NCBI RefSeq assembly: GCF_964355755.1
Contig: NC_092679.1
Span: forward strand, 18,900,932-18,964,931
Origin: Antedon mediterranea
Taxonomy: Eukaryota; Echinodermata; Crinoidea; Comatulida; Antedonidae
DNA: 64,000 nucleotides
Reading direction: 5' to 3'
Shown: positions 48,901 to 62,000 of the stretch, piece after piece
How the letters are laid out: every line of letters begins with the position of its first letter
Position numbering within the stretch: position 1 is the first letter of the stretch
Made by a program: the position numbers and the translations under genes
Notes under the pieces: generated by a model
Seen by the model: the letters and a program-made list of their open reading frames with translations, nothing else
What the model was told of the DNA's origin: nothing
Databases searched by the model: none

Positions 48901-51275
48901 TTTCGACATATTTTTATGCCTGGTTTTCCTCTGTGTACTGCTTAGGGGCCCCCATAACCTCTTGGGCCGTTTAGCCATTGAGCGCTCATAGTCGATACGC
49001 CACTGGTTACCCTGATGTACTGGTGCATATCAGCTCCTGTCGTTCATGGTAGGCGCTGCACTGTGGCTGCCATTGGTTCATAGAGGACCTAATTTAAACA
49101 AACAAAATCAATTGTGTGATGAAGCACAAAAAAATAGTTTATGAGTTATTATTAATACATTAAAGTACTATTCTATTCATAGAAGTATGGTAATTAAACA
49201 CAATTATATATTAAAATATTTAATAACAATAATTTTAATAGTGCTATTTGCTCATGTGCTGTGTATGGCGAAAGGATTCATCAGGTTTCAGATTTGAGCC
49301 AACAGTACAATCAATTAGTTGAGAAACTTATTCTGAGTGAACGTTATGATACCAGAGAGGATTTTACAGTGGTCCTGCAGCCGTTTTTATCACATGCTAA
49401 AATACCACTGGATAAGGTAATAAGATTCTGCTATTATGTATTATACTTTAGGAGGAATATTGTTCAACGTCAACAGACCATAATATTCAAAATATTTGTG
49501 ATCAATGTGAATAGTGGTTTAATGCATTGGAACAGCACATTTGTTTGAAAGTTTGTTGTTGAATTATAAATACCTTTCCATTGTGTGATGGTAATATCAC
49601 ATTTTATATTCTTTTTTTATGGCATTTAGGAAGGAAATGGTGACCTTACATATTTTGCTCCGGACTGCTTCCATTTCAGTTTAAAGAGTCATGCAACAAG
49701 TTCTATTGCTTTATGGAATAACATGGTAAGTGTTTAATATGATTTACTTAAATACCAAAAAGGTTCAAAAGTAAACAAATTGTAGTTACTGCAGTAATAT
49801 GATCCATTGATTTAATTAAACTCTTTTAAACCATTTATAACTATTATTGGTTACTATGAAATTGTGATAGAGGATCATCAAATAGTTTGGCTTACATATA
49901 GCCGTTTTTGTGAGCCGGCGTCCTCCTATGTTAGTTACAGTTGATATTCTAAAATAGAACTTAAACTTGAAGATTAAATTTTCATTAGTATTATATCAAT
50001 CAAATAACAGAAAAAAATACTTAGAATAGAAAACTTATAAATGATTCTTACAAACATATATAAGCAGCTAATATTAGTACTATTTCTTCATTACACTGTA
50101 GTTTTATTATCTTTATTATGTGAAATTGTATAGATACAACCTGTAGGGGGTAAGGCAGATGTGGTGAACGTGGATGACAAATACAATTGTCCATCACAGG
50201 TAAGCTAAGAAAATGAACCAATGGTTTCTCCCCACTATATCCCTGGAAAGTTATCACATGTTTATCACATGTTACTTCTGTAATCATCAGAAAATTCTTT
50301 TCATATAATACATGATGATTTATCTTTGACAGTGGTTTTTGCTGCAATGCAGTGTTGACTAAGTCAGTGGCCTTCCAATCCTAGACCTCTGGGTTCAAAT
50401 CCAATTTTTTTTTTTAACTTGTGACACAACTGCACTCTGCTACAAGAATAATATTTATAATAAATAAAATATTTCTAATTTAATTTTACAAAGAGATCTG
50501 TTATATAATATATATTATAGAATATATAAATAAAATAGTAAATTATATGTGCAGCCACGGCCGGTCAAATGTCCATCAATGGAGGGCATATGACCCCACA
50601 CATCACCCACACCCCTTTTATTCTCTCATGCAGGCCACCGAAGATGACATATAATGAAAATGTGTTATTTATCATTGACTGGTGGTACATTCTAACTTTA
50701 TAGTCTTGCATTGCCCATAAGCTTTGCAATTTTTTTTCTGGCTGTTTTATTTCATCGTTGTATTGTCTTATTTTATTTGTATCTCCATTGAGATCATCCA
50801 CTGATACCCGCAGCATTGTCATTATTTTCAGTGCTTATTTTATTTGTATCTCCATTGAGATTATCCACTGATACCCACAGCATTGTCATTTTTCAGTGCT
50901 TATTTTATTTGTATCTCCATTGAGATCATCCACTGATACCCACAGCATTGTCGTTTTCCAGTGCTTATTTTATTTTTATCTCCATTGAGATCCAGCCACT
51001 GATACCCACAGCATTGTCACTTAGTAATTTGCCTTGGATTTATATATATTTTCTAGATATTTCCATACTTGTACACGAACCTGAACAGTGAGCCCGATTG
51101 GCAACCACGATATCCTGAACCACTGGCCAACTCTGCAGACTCGAACTCAAAGTCTAAAATGTCAGCTGTGCATGTTATAGTTGTTACGATGTTGTCATTG
51201 ATCGGTGTCATTTTAATATTACTTGTTGTTTTTATGCGAGTTAAAGTACAGCGATTTTCATACCATACAATATAA
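45935..51275 (+). CDS. Phospholipase B1-like GDSL lipase, membrane-anchored (copy B)
   Basis: Thirteen exons: 45935-45998, 46360-46466, 46711-46771, 47151-47209, 47339-47406, 47548-47591, 47746-47854, 48119-48317, 48544-48632, 49242-49416, 49630-49725, 50134-50199, 51057-51275. They join in phase to 1356 nt (451 aa). Role is as for copy [19 protein letters not shown] is the signal peptide. [16 protein letters not shown] has Ser95, AVPGAVS is block [10 protein letters not shown] has Asn206, and APDCFHFS has Asp337 and His340. [20 protein letters not shown] is the C-terminal membrane helix with a short basic tail. Seven exons have exactly the lengths of their copy A counterparts (59, 68, 44, 109, 199, 89, 96 nt), so the pair is a tandem duplication. 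Copy B lacks one intron and has one extra relative to copy A. AATAAA near 51517 is a likely poly(A) signal. Confidence 0.92.
46558..46616 (-). mobile_element. tRNA-Glu-like pseudo-tRNA / SINE head
   Basis: On the minus strand, AATGGTCTAATGGTAGGACG resembles a D-arm. TCTGC-ATTTCAA-GCAGA forms an anticodon stem-loop reading TTC, and GGTTCTGGGTTGAAAT is a degraded T-arm. No pairing acceptor stem is evident, so it is not called as a tRNA gene. It lies in an intron of phospholipase B copy B. Confidence 0.5.
50345..50405 (+). mobile_element. tRNA-like SINE fragment
   Basis: AGTCAGTGGCCTTCCAATCC is followed by CTAGACCTCTGGGTTCAAATCC, which contains a good box B (GGTTCAAATCC), then a T run. Box A is weak. 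Intronic in phospholipase B copy B. Confidence 0.4.
50762..51010. repeat. ~65-bp tandem repeat, 4 copies
   Basis: ATCTCCATTGAGAT starts near 50781, 50848, 50913 and 50978, each followed by CCACTGATACCC and CAGCATTGTC. The array fills the last intron of phospholipase B copy B just before exon 13. A single related unit lies downstream of copy A near 44988. Confidence 0.88.
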
Positions 51276-52260
51276 CACTGTAATCTTTACATGAAATCTC
51301 AGTGGCTGACTTGTCAACACAAACGTACCAGCCGATGCATTCATTTGATGCATTTTTTATTCTCGAGGCTAGGTTTTTTTAAATTATTATTTTTGACACC
51401 AAAAAAGGATTTTCATCCTACTATAGATTGATTACAGACCATTTGAACACAAGCACAATTTCACATTGTATTGTTTAAAGATGTATTGTTCCCCAAAAAC
51501 ATGAAAAATGAAGATTAATAAAACAGACTTTAAAAAGTTATTCACTTCTGTAAAAACAAAAAAGAAAAAAAAAATATTTCCCTTATAAAAAGACAAAAGA
51601 GTAAGTATTTCTTTTCAGGTAAATAAGTTTTTGGTCAAAGTGAATAACTATTATGTGACATTAAAATGGTATATTAAACAAACAATTAGAAAAAAAAAAT
51701 TTGTTTAGAGGGACAATATATCTTTTTGTAAATATTTATTGAGTGTTGCAGCATACCGGTATGGTGTTATGTACGAATATGCCTATGCAAAATTAGTAGT
51801 AGGATATCATGTGAATATTAAAGTCATCAATGCAATTAGATATCTTAACTTAATTAATCCATGAAGTACTTGTTATGTATTTGTAGTTAAATGTACAGTA
51901 CCTATGGAATGTGGTTAAGATTATGCATATAGGTAAACATTTACTTCTATGGTTTTTGTAAAGAAATCAATATATTTTTTAAATAGTCTACGCGTGAGTG
52001 TCGCCTTTTTTCTTGTTGTGGTTGAAATTTAAATGAAAGTTAGAGCTATAGATACTATGGCACTCCATACGATTTAAATTCATGTTGCTGTCGTGTTATT
52101 GCATAGTTATAATGCTATACCTCTTCATCAGGGATTTCGTAAAATTTTGGACACAATTAATTATAAACACTTGGTCGGTGACGTATATCTTTCTCTCATT
52201 GCTTCTTCCTGCAAATTATATCGTAGAAGTATCCATGTGAGAGGCTACGTTTATGCGTTA

Positions 52261-52451
52261 AGCTTGGTTCCCACTAGCGACGCAACGTAACGCAACGAAA
52301 GAAAATGCTCTTCCAATCATTGTGTTTGCCCCCGCCTGCGTGAAATCAAACCTACGATGTTTGCAACACTATTGCATCGTCTGTTCCCACTTGTGATTAC
52401 GCAATACAGCACTTTGTGTCGCTGCGTTGCGTTCTAGTGGGAACCACGCTT
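52261..52451. mobile_element. MITE, GGTTCCCACTAG family
   Basis: AGCTTGGTTCCCACTAGCGA on the left is inverted at the right end (TCTAGTGGGAACCACGCTT). The inside has repeated ACGCAACG/CGTTGCGT motifs. A second copy is at 53817-53966. Confidence 0.85.
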
Positions 52452-53005
52452 GCAGATGCAAGGCGTGAGGATGTGCTATTTATTTATAGTTATCGTAACT
52501 TAAAGCTCTGCATTTATCTTCGTTCTTTTTAAATTTTTCTTAATATTTATACGTTAAATTAATTATTTCAACATATCGCATTCAATGATGATTGTTTATG
52601 TTTATGCTGGTTTTTGTTGGCAATAAAGTAAAAAAAAAGTAGGACACCAACGCAAGTAATTGGCCAATACAAGCGACAAAGTCAGGAACGAAATAAATCT
52701 ATAATAATTAAACACATCTTCTGTTTAAATGAGGCTTGACCATAAGGTACTTTCCGTTTGAAATTAAAAAGCAAATACATATGGTTTTCTATAGATATGA
52801 TATTGAAAATAATATTAACGTTATTGATTTAAACAAATCTCTTTTTACTAAAATTAATTAAACTAAAATATTGGTTATTAACCGAATAATAAATGTGTAT
52901 GTTTTATATTAAATGTATTGATTTTAACGAGGTCATCATTTAAAATAACATATTTTGTTTACTTCTCAGGACAATATTCAAGGACATTTTGAACAGAATT
53001 ATTGC

Positions 53006-53016
53006 TATATATAAAG
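53006..53016 (+). promoter_or_regulatory. TATA box of the astacin gene
   Basis: TATATATAAAG followed by GTCC lies 50 bp upstream of the ATG at 53066. A start about 30 bp downstream would leave a 5' UTR of roughly 30 nt. This is the clearest core promoter in the window. Confidence 0.6.
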
Positions 53017-53065
53017 GTCCTACTTTTACCAGACCAGTGTAGCGATCCCCAACCGTGAGTTCAAC

Positions 53066-56000
53066 ATGTCGAAGATATTCGGTTTTTTACTCCTGACACT
53101 GTTTGTTATCAACTGTAGCGATGCCAGGCCATCTAACCAGGTAAGATACGATCGTTTTATAAAGTAATTATTGTCTTCCCACCACTAGGATTCAAAGCAA
53201 TTATTAAATTATTACACCATAATATTGGTCAAATACTTTGCTCGTCCGAGCTGTAGTGTAACAACGTATTATAACTTTATCTCCAATTGGACAAATCACT
53301 TGCGTTACTACTTTATTACGTTACTCTCTTGCATTGCCTGATTTACGTGTATAGATTCACATTTCCCATGTACACCCTTCTCTGAGCGTACGCCCTGTTT
53401 CAGAAATCCTCTATCCGCCCTTAACTTCTTGTTATCAGTATTTTGAATTTCTGTTTTCAGGTACCTAAGTTCAACCAGGAGCCACCTGAAGAGGAGGAGT
53501 CCGAAGGCACGATTGAAAGTGATATAAAACTAACGCCTGAGCAATTAGAAGAGTACAAACAAAATCCAGAATTGGCTAAAAGAAAATTAATTGATAGCAC
53601 AATCAGACGATGGCCAGGCGCTATAGTCTCATACGAGATCGATTCAGTAACAAGTAAGTACAGTAAAGTGAGGCCTATCGACGGTCATCAGGTGCCTATA
53701 ATGTTTTTTCAGTCGTGGCCTTGTTATGGGGTGTGTGTGTGAAGTTTTGGATAATTTTTTACTATATTATATTCTTTAAATATTATTATTATATACTTTA
53801 AACGAAAATATATGTTTAAGGCTGGTTCCCACTAGAACGTAACGCAAGGACGAAAACGCAACGAAAGCGTTTTAATCAATGACAAGCGAAGTTATAGACA
53901 GATTGGTCAATTCACTTGCGTTGCGTTACGTCCTTGCGTTGCGTCGCTAGTGGGAACCACGCTTTAGAGTTGACAACAAATGTTTCCTAGTTGCAATGAT
54001 TTTAATTTGATTGTATACAATAACCGACACACTGGCATGTCAATCGCTATACTAAATAGGGTTTAATGAAGAAAATACGATTGTATTATTAATAAATAAA
54101 AACTTTATCGTAACGATGACTTGCTAAGATTTATTAATGACGTCTATTTTCAAAGATATCATTATATTATATATTTTAATATAGTATTTGTATACATTTT
54201 TTTTATTGTTTATACAAATTTATAATCTAAAATTTTTTTTATCTAATCAGTGCCAATACCTACTAGATATTGAGTTCACTTTTTATGAATCTTATCTCTG
54301 CCTGGTCGTGTGTGTTGTTTTTACCACATTTTGTATTGTATTTTTCATGTAGAAAAAATAAAATGAAATAAAATTACAAAATAAGGTAGGCCCACAATAC
54401 TATAATGTTCCATATTTTAGTTAATGGTTCACTAAAAATAATATTTTGAAAATATGACGATAAAAGTGAAATGAAATAAACGATTTTTAATTGAAAGATC
54501 CAGACGAATCAGCCATCATTGCCGGAATTAACCACTGGGAGGAACACACATGTCTCAGCTTCCATAGAACATCAAGTGTTGCTGAAAGAATTTTATTTGT
54601 AAAGGAAAGTGGGTACGTATACTGTTTTAATGGTTAATGGTTTGTAAATTTATATAGCGCAAAATACAAATAGTCTCAATGTGCTGTTTAGCACAAGTGT
54701 AAAAATGAAAAAGCCTAATAAACCGAATAAATTGACCAAGGCAACAGAAAATATTCCGAAAACAGAATCTCACATCACCACCACCTTCACTATACCAAGA
54801 GAAGAGTTAGTATAGCAATATACAGTATATAATTTAATATGAGTAAGAGATAACTATCGTCTGGTTAAATTGCTCGATATATATCAGGGGGAAAATGTGG
54901 TTACTTCATATAGTACTTTATGACACGACAAATTTGTTTCGCAGGGCTAAACACACTCATCAGGCGAATCAAATTAATTTTATTTTTTACACAACTATCG
55001 ATTGTTGCCATTGGTTAACTTGCTTGTGTCTACGTCATTGCGGTGCGTTTCTAGTAGGGCCCTATAGTGAGAAGGAAGGTTTACCGCAATATATGCCTAT
55101 ACTAATTGCGTTAAACCTTCGTTCCCACTATACTAGAAACGACCAATGACAACCAATAGTTCGAATAATCCATTACTTGTGATTGGTCAAATCACTTATG
55201 TTGCGCGTCCTTGTGTTGCGTCTGGAACGAACGAAACACAGGCGCGTTCACAAAGTATCATTATTCATGAATCATGATCATGATCAAAAGAAGCTGTTCA
55301 TATAGAAATCATATCATGATCTACTTATGCTAATGAGGTGTTTTATTACATACAAGTTGTACCAATAAGGTTGTGGGCAATGACTTGGGAAATGCTGATT
55401 GGTTCATTCTCTTTTATAAATGAATGCATCGCGTTTAAACTAGGCTAATCATGATGTCAGCCAGTGTTATCCACTAGATCACATAAGGACGATAATGTTT
55501 GAATAATATTTGATAATTTTAGGTTCGCATAACTTCGACTGGTTTGATCATAATGAACAATTGTTTTTCATTTTTTTTTCATTTTCTTTGCTTTGAAATG
55601 TAACATCATTGTTTTATTATGGTGTATTATTTTTGTTCATAGATGCTGGTCATATATTGGGAAGTTAGACAATGTTCAGAAGTTGTCGATCGGCGACGGC
55701 TGTACTGGTGTAAGTTACAGATTTTATTATATAGCCTGAAGTTTATATAGCTTGCTGCTTGGTGATTAAGATGTTAGGTTAAAATCCTGTCGGATATCAA
55801 GATATTTTGTTAGCATCTGATAACCACCGCAAATTCCTTATTTTACATATAAAGAATATTTATTATTATATTAGTATTTAATATTAGACTTGCCACAAGT
55901 CTGTAGTTTAATTGTTTTTAAATGTTTAGTCCACTAGTCGGTATTTCGATTGTTGTGCAAGATCAAGTATTATACGTATGAAACGCTATAAATGCCAAAA

Positions 56001-59000
56001 TATTTACTAGTATCTTTTTACTAATTTCGGTCAAGAACCTAGATAAACAAATGTTGATGATAAACCCGCGAACATACGTAAAATGTCACATTTTCGAATC
56101 CGACTGAAGAGGTAGACCTATATCGAAAATGCTCATAAAAAAGTTTTTGGTTTTCTTAACAGCTTGGAACCGTGGCCCATGAAATTGGACATGCAATTGG
56201 ATTTTTCCACGAACAGTCACGACCAGACCGAGACAATTATGTTGAAATACGTCTTGAAAACGTAGAAGCTGGAAAAGAACATAACTTTGAAAAATCTACT
56301 TCTATTGACACTATGGGTGTTCCGTATGACATCACATCAGTGATGCATTACGGGAAATATGTAAGTATAATTTGTTTATAATATTTAATTTTTAAAGCAT
56401 GTATATATGCAGTGATAAGAGAAAGACGGTTACAAAATACGTCTTCTTGCCATGGAAAGGGCTCTGATAGGGATCAGCTGCAATAAAGGTAAATTCAACA
56501 GGGGAAGCCTTCGCGTAATGTAAAGTACATGTAATATCAATACCATAATCTACTTATATAAGGTGGTTGCCCCCTTTACTATTATTACATTAGTTTTACA
56601 TTATAGATTTAGTTATTTCGTCATTTAATAATAAATGACATTTTCCATCCATTTCGGTGTTTTGTTTCCTTTGTTTTGTCTTGGACTCTGTAATTGACAC
56701 AAAAGGTAAACTCATAATATGACTCTTCAGGCATGAAATGATAATCTTATTCTTTTCCCTTTTTCTGAGATTTCATTCAAACATACATATTCATTAGGCC
56801 CTTATATTTAACAACATCTGGTTAAAGTGTTACATAATAGTTGTTTTTCTCACGTTTCGTGTGACGTTAGCCAAAAACACGAAATTTGCGCCTTCTTTTG
56901 TATAAAATTGTCATTGTTAATTAATAGAATAAATGGAAATGTAAACGTAGGGATATATTTGGTTCTGATAAAAAAGGGCAAATTGTAAAATGTACTTTAT
57001 CTTTGCTTTACGTCTATATCATAAGTTAACGTTACGTGTTTACGCTTCTTTACGTTTAAAGTACTTCTCAAAGAACGATCTTCCAACAATAACAACAAAG
57101 GATCCTTTATTGCAAAACGTGATAGGCCAACGCGATTCCTTATCGTTTTATGACATTAAACTGGCGAATTTGGCGTACAATTGTGACGGTGAGTACATAC
57201 CATTTGTTTTTTTCATTGCACAACAATTTAGGATAGCCCTACACTTTTGTTCGTCTTTCGCGGGAACAATCCGACTTTATTATTTTTTTTTATTTGATAC
57301 AAATTGACACCATTAATAATAATGAATGTATTTAAATGTATAGGTATAATACTTAATTTATAGAAGTTTTATTCTAGTTTGTTACAATTCATAGCACACA
57401 TACATACACAACATGTTTCATTAGTATATCGAAACGTGGCAGGCTGAAGGCGCTTGACCTTTGACAAGATCGCCTAAATTTTTAGTTTTTAACTTTACAA
57501 TACTTAGTGTTGTATATTCTGGTACAGCCGCTCCATGATCTCTTTGCTTTTCTTCCTTATATCTTTACTCTTTTTAAAAGTTTTACTAACGATTTTTATT
57601 TTATTTTATTATAGGCTATTTATATTTTTGCTTTATGTACACGACAACTAACGATCAAATAACAGTTTTTCACATCGCAACTTATACAACGTGATTTTGA
57701 AAACTACAACCATTTTTCTATATACATACAACGTACATTTCTAGTTTAACAAAAACATTTTTCTAAACTTTCTATTATTTAAAAGTCGAAGATAGCCAGG
57801 TCTCGGGTCCATTCTATTGTCGCCACAGATTGATATCTTCATCAGTACTTCTATGAATGGATGGTTAGGTGGGAACACGAACGCTAGTTGATCATAGCCA
57901 GTACCGTTTTGATCGTACGATTAATCGGGAAACCACCTCACGACGTTAATAATAATATAAACATAATATAGGCCTAGATATCATTTTAATCCTCTAAACT
58001 TTTATGTTGACAATTATGTCTACTGTCCCTTTATATATCTGCCCAGTGTTAATTGTGTTAAATGTTGTTAATGTTGTTTAATTTATTTAATGATATTTAA
58101 CAGATAAATGGTTAACTGAATGTGGTCAAACCGTAAATCCTTGTCAAAATGATGGATACTTGGGTAAAGAGTGCACGTGTTTGTGTCCGCCGGAATACAC
58201 TGGTTCTTCCTGTGAAACTGAACAATTTGTTGGTAAAGTACATTGGTCTCAAATTAGCATTTTCTTTTCTTTCTGTTCTTCTCGATGAGAATGTGTAGTT
58301 GGAAATCTAATCACAAGAAGAAGGACGAAAACTTAACTTTTATTTGTTTCATTGGGTAATCGAATTATTGAACAATCTAAAGGCCCATTTACACTAGGGC
58401 GATAACGATCGACGATAAAAAGATAAATATGCATTTTCCATACCTAAAACAAAAGAATTTTAAAAAGTTTTCATCCTAGAACTATAGGGTTATCATCATG
58501 ATCTATGCTGCCTTTAAAGGCCAGGTGCGGGCAAAAAAATTCTATTGATCATACATTCCAATAATTATCGATCTATAGTTTCCCCTATGTTTCATAATTT
58601 TTGGGATTTTATTTGTGTTACACGAGCTTGTTGAAAATAAGCACTTTCTTATCAGTGGGGGGATAGTTCAAATTACACAGTGAAATGTCTATTCTTTTGT
58701 ACACAAATTTTGTAAATAGAGAGGCATTTTAAAAAGCTATGAAAAATAAACGGTTTTGTAAAAAATGTTATCAGATGACTAAATATAGGTAATATAACTT
58801 AAATATTACATTTCTGATATTTTTATTCAACTTCAGATTTTTATTTTCATGCTATAGCAAAAATTATCCACTCTATATCCACCATCTTTTTTCACCGTCT
58901 AGGGAGTCACCAGACATGTTATTACATTAGGTTAACTACCTAACTACTGAAAAAAAATTATCCTGGTTTTTATGGAAGAATTTTGCCAAATTTTTTATTT

Positions 59001-62000
59001 GACCATATTACGCGAAACTGATGTTTTTTCGTCTTGATTTCTGTTACAAATATTTGATTTATGTACAATTAACCAAATATTGTATTCAAAATTCATGCCT
59101 GTACCTGAGCTTTAATGAAAATAATAATATTTCCACACGTCCAATCAAGTGACGTCATGATTAGTAAGAGCAATAATATCATTACAATACAACGATTTTA
59201 TTGTTTTATTGATCATGACGTCATTTGATTGAATTTCAAAAATATTATTTTTATCAAATACAGCATACATGATTATCCTATAGTTCTAGAACGAAAACTG
59301 TTCCAATTTCTTTCGTTTTATCCAAGAAAAATGCATGTTTATCTATTATCGTCGATCGTTATCGCCCTAGTGTAAATGGGCCTTACATAGTATTTGCTAA
59401 CATGTTCCGTCTTTTTTTCTCATAGAAACATGCATAGACGTCATAAATGAAGAGTATTCCAGGTCCGGAGAAATATCTTCTCCAAAGTATCCAAGCAACT
59501 ACCCTAGTAACGAAAAATGTATAACATATTTTAATGTTAGTGTCATCTTATTCAACAACGATTATTATTTACTACTATCGTCTCTTATTAGAGCCCGTTC
59601 ACACACTGTTATTATTTACCCGGGTAAATTAGTTTCATGGTTATCTTTATCGCTAACTTTAGGGCCCGTTCGCACACTGTTATTTACCCGGGTAAATTAG
59701 TTTCATGGTTATCTTTATCGCTAACTTTAGGGCCTGTTCACACACTGTTATTTACCCGGGTAAATTAGTTTCATGGTTATTTTTATCGCTAACTTTAGGG
59801 CCCGTTTACACACTGTTATTTACCCGGGTAAATTAGTTTCATGGTAATCTTTATCGCTAACTTTGGTGGGTATTAGGAACCAACATACACGTGTAAATAG
59901 CTAAGCGATATCGAACCCATGCGTGACTAGTGTAATTGTTAATTCTAAATCTTAAAAAACTATAGTGTGTATATTTTCTAAACGTTTAACATAAAATTGG
60001 TGGTACTATGGAGCTGTACATTATAGTATATACTGGATTTTTTTAATATCTATATTTTCACTGTTTTTTTAAATTTTAATACAGGGAAACAGTCAACTTA
60101 CGATTACATTCGATAATTTTGACTTCCAAACACCATACACTCGAGAGCCATATGTGGGTTACTGTTTTGACTATCTGCGTGTGAATGATGAAGACCCTTG
60201 GATATCTTCTGGCGAGTAAGTCAACTTTTGTAAACATTTTGCAGGCGTGTATTTTGCAATTGAAGTAGGAACTTTTTAGATAGATACGGTAGATTATAGA
60301 TGGACGCAAACGGATGAGCTCGTACGGGCAATGCACATGAGTTTACCAATCACAAGCGACAGTTCGGGTGATATTTCGCCTGTGATTAGTAAAATTACTT
60401 GGATCGCGGGATTTAGGAAATGATGTACATGCTGTCTTTTAGAAACAATTCACAATGCTAATGATTGGATACGACGTCTATGACATCCGATATGGGCGTC
60501 GTTTCGTAACAGATGAATAGGCCTATTTGAATAAATACGTAAAATTTGTTTTTATTCTCGAGCTTTATTCACTGCTTGCTTCACTCACATCTGAGTGAGT
60601 CCATGCACATTTGGGAACAAGTTTGTGAAATATCTCAACGCTGGTGTAACAAATACATAACCTAGAGATCCAGATGAACATTTTTACTAATGTAAATGAA
60701 TATATTCTTGTTCAAACGAATGTCAACAACTGTACTATAGCTGTACTGCAAGTCATTTTCATTTTATACTAAGTTAACTCTTTTTTTAGGTATTGCGGTA
60801 CAAATAGCCCAGGAGAAATTATCGATGATGATGGCCAGTTAATTTTAGAGTTTAAGTCGGATGCTTCATACAGCCGCCAGGGATATCATGCTACATACCA
60901 ATTTGCTGGAACACCAACAACACCACCTCCACCACCGCCAACGACGGCACCTCCACCACCACCACCAACGACGGCACCTCCACCACCACCAACAACAGCA
61001 CCTCCACCACCACCAACGACGGCACCTCCACCACCACCAACAACAGTACCTCCACCACCACCAACGACGGCACCTCCACCACCACCAACAACAACAACAG
61101 TACCTCCACCACCACCAACGACGGCACCTCCACCACCACCGACAACGACGGCACCTCCACCACCACCGACAACGGCAGCACCTCCACCTCCACCAACAAC
61201 AGCACCTCCACCACCACCGACAACGGCACCTCCACCGCCATCGACAACAGCAGCACCAATAACGACACCACTACCACAAACCACAACCGAGCTGTTCACG
61301 ACGGAGACAATAACAACCACTGAATGTCCTGCGTCTTCAGGTCAGTTTACCATTGCTGAAAAAAAAACTTACTTATATATTTATTTATAATATAAAGAAT
61401 AACTTATCATGAAAATAAATTGAAATAAATACTTAACTTACTTCACCCAAACCCCACCCACCTCCTTTATGATGGAGCTGAGGCTCTCATTGCGTTTTGT
61501 GTTTTAATTATATTTTATTAGCTAATGATTTATCATGCAGTTGCTTTTTTGTTTGTTTGTTTTGTTTAGGGGTTGGTATTTGACAAGTTCTTTTACTTCT
61601 TTTTCCGATCCCAGAAACAGTTATTTAACGTTACCATTTAAGTTATTGTAAATGTATGCTGCTTTTATTTCTTGAACTGTTTCTAAATAAATGTTAAATG
61701 AATGTAAATTATCATACAGTACCAAGTCTATCATTTTTAATAATTATCGTTATTTTCTATGGTTCAGCGATTACGAAATAAACGATTGAATTTAATAACT
61801 GTAAATACATTTCTATAAAGTGGAATAATTTGTTCTTGTTTTTTAGTTAATCCAAGAAACTACGCCGCAATAGAAAATGCAGGCCTTGGAACATTTGGTC
61901 GTATGGCTACATGGGCTGATGTGGATGGTGATGGTGTGGCCAACAGCTACTGCAGGTACCGTAAATGGAAACAAACTCAGGGCAAAGGTTTCCTTATTCT

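Larger units (their letters stand above)
51276..53065. other. Intergenic between phospholipase B copy B and the astacin gene
   Basis: It contains copy B's poly(A) signal near 51517, AT-rich sequence, a MITE at 52261-52451 and the astacin promoter near 53006. A 65-codon frame at 52093-52290 runs into the MITE and is not a gene. Confidence 0.55.

Noticed and set aside
60861-61320. His/Gln-rich frame on the plus strand and Gly/Val- or Leu/Val-rich frames on the minus strand
   Set aside because: They are shadows of the Pro/Thr-coding minisatellite in the astacin gene. The PPPPTTAP frame continues from the CUB domain.
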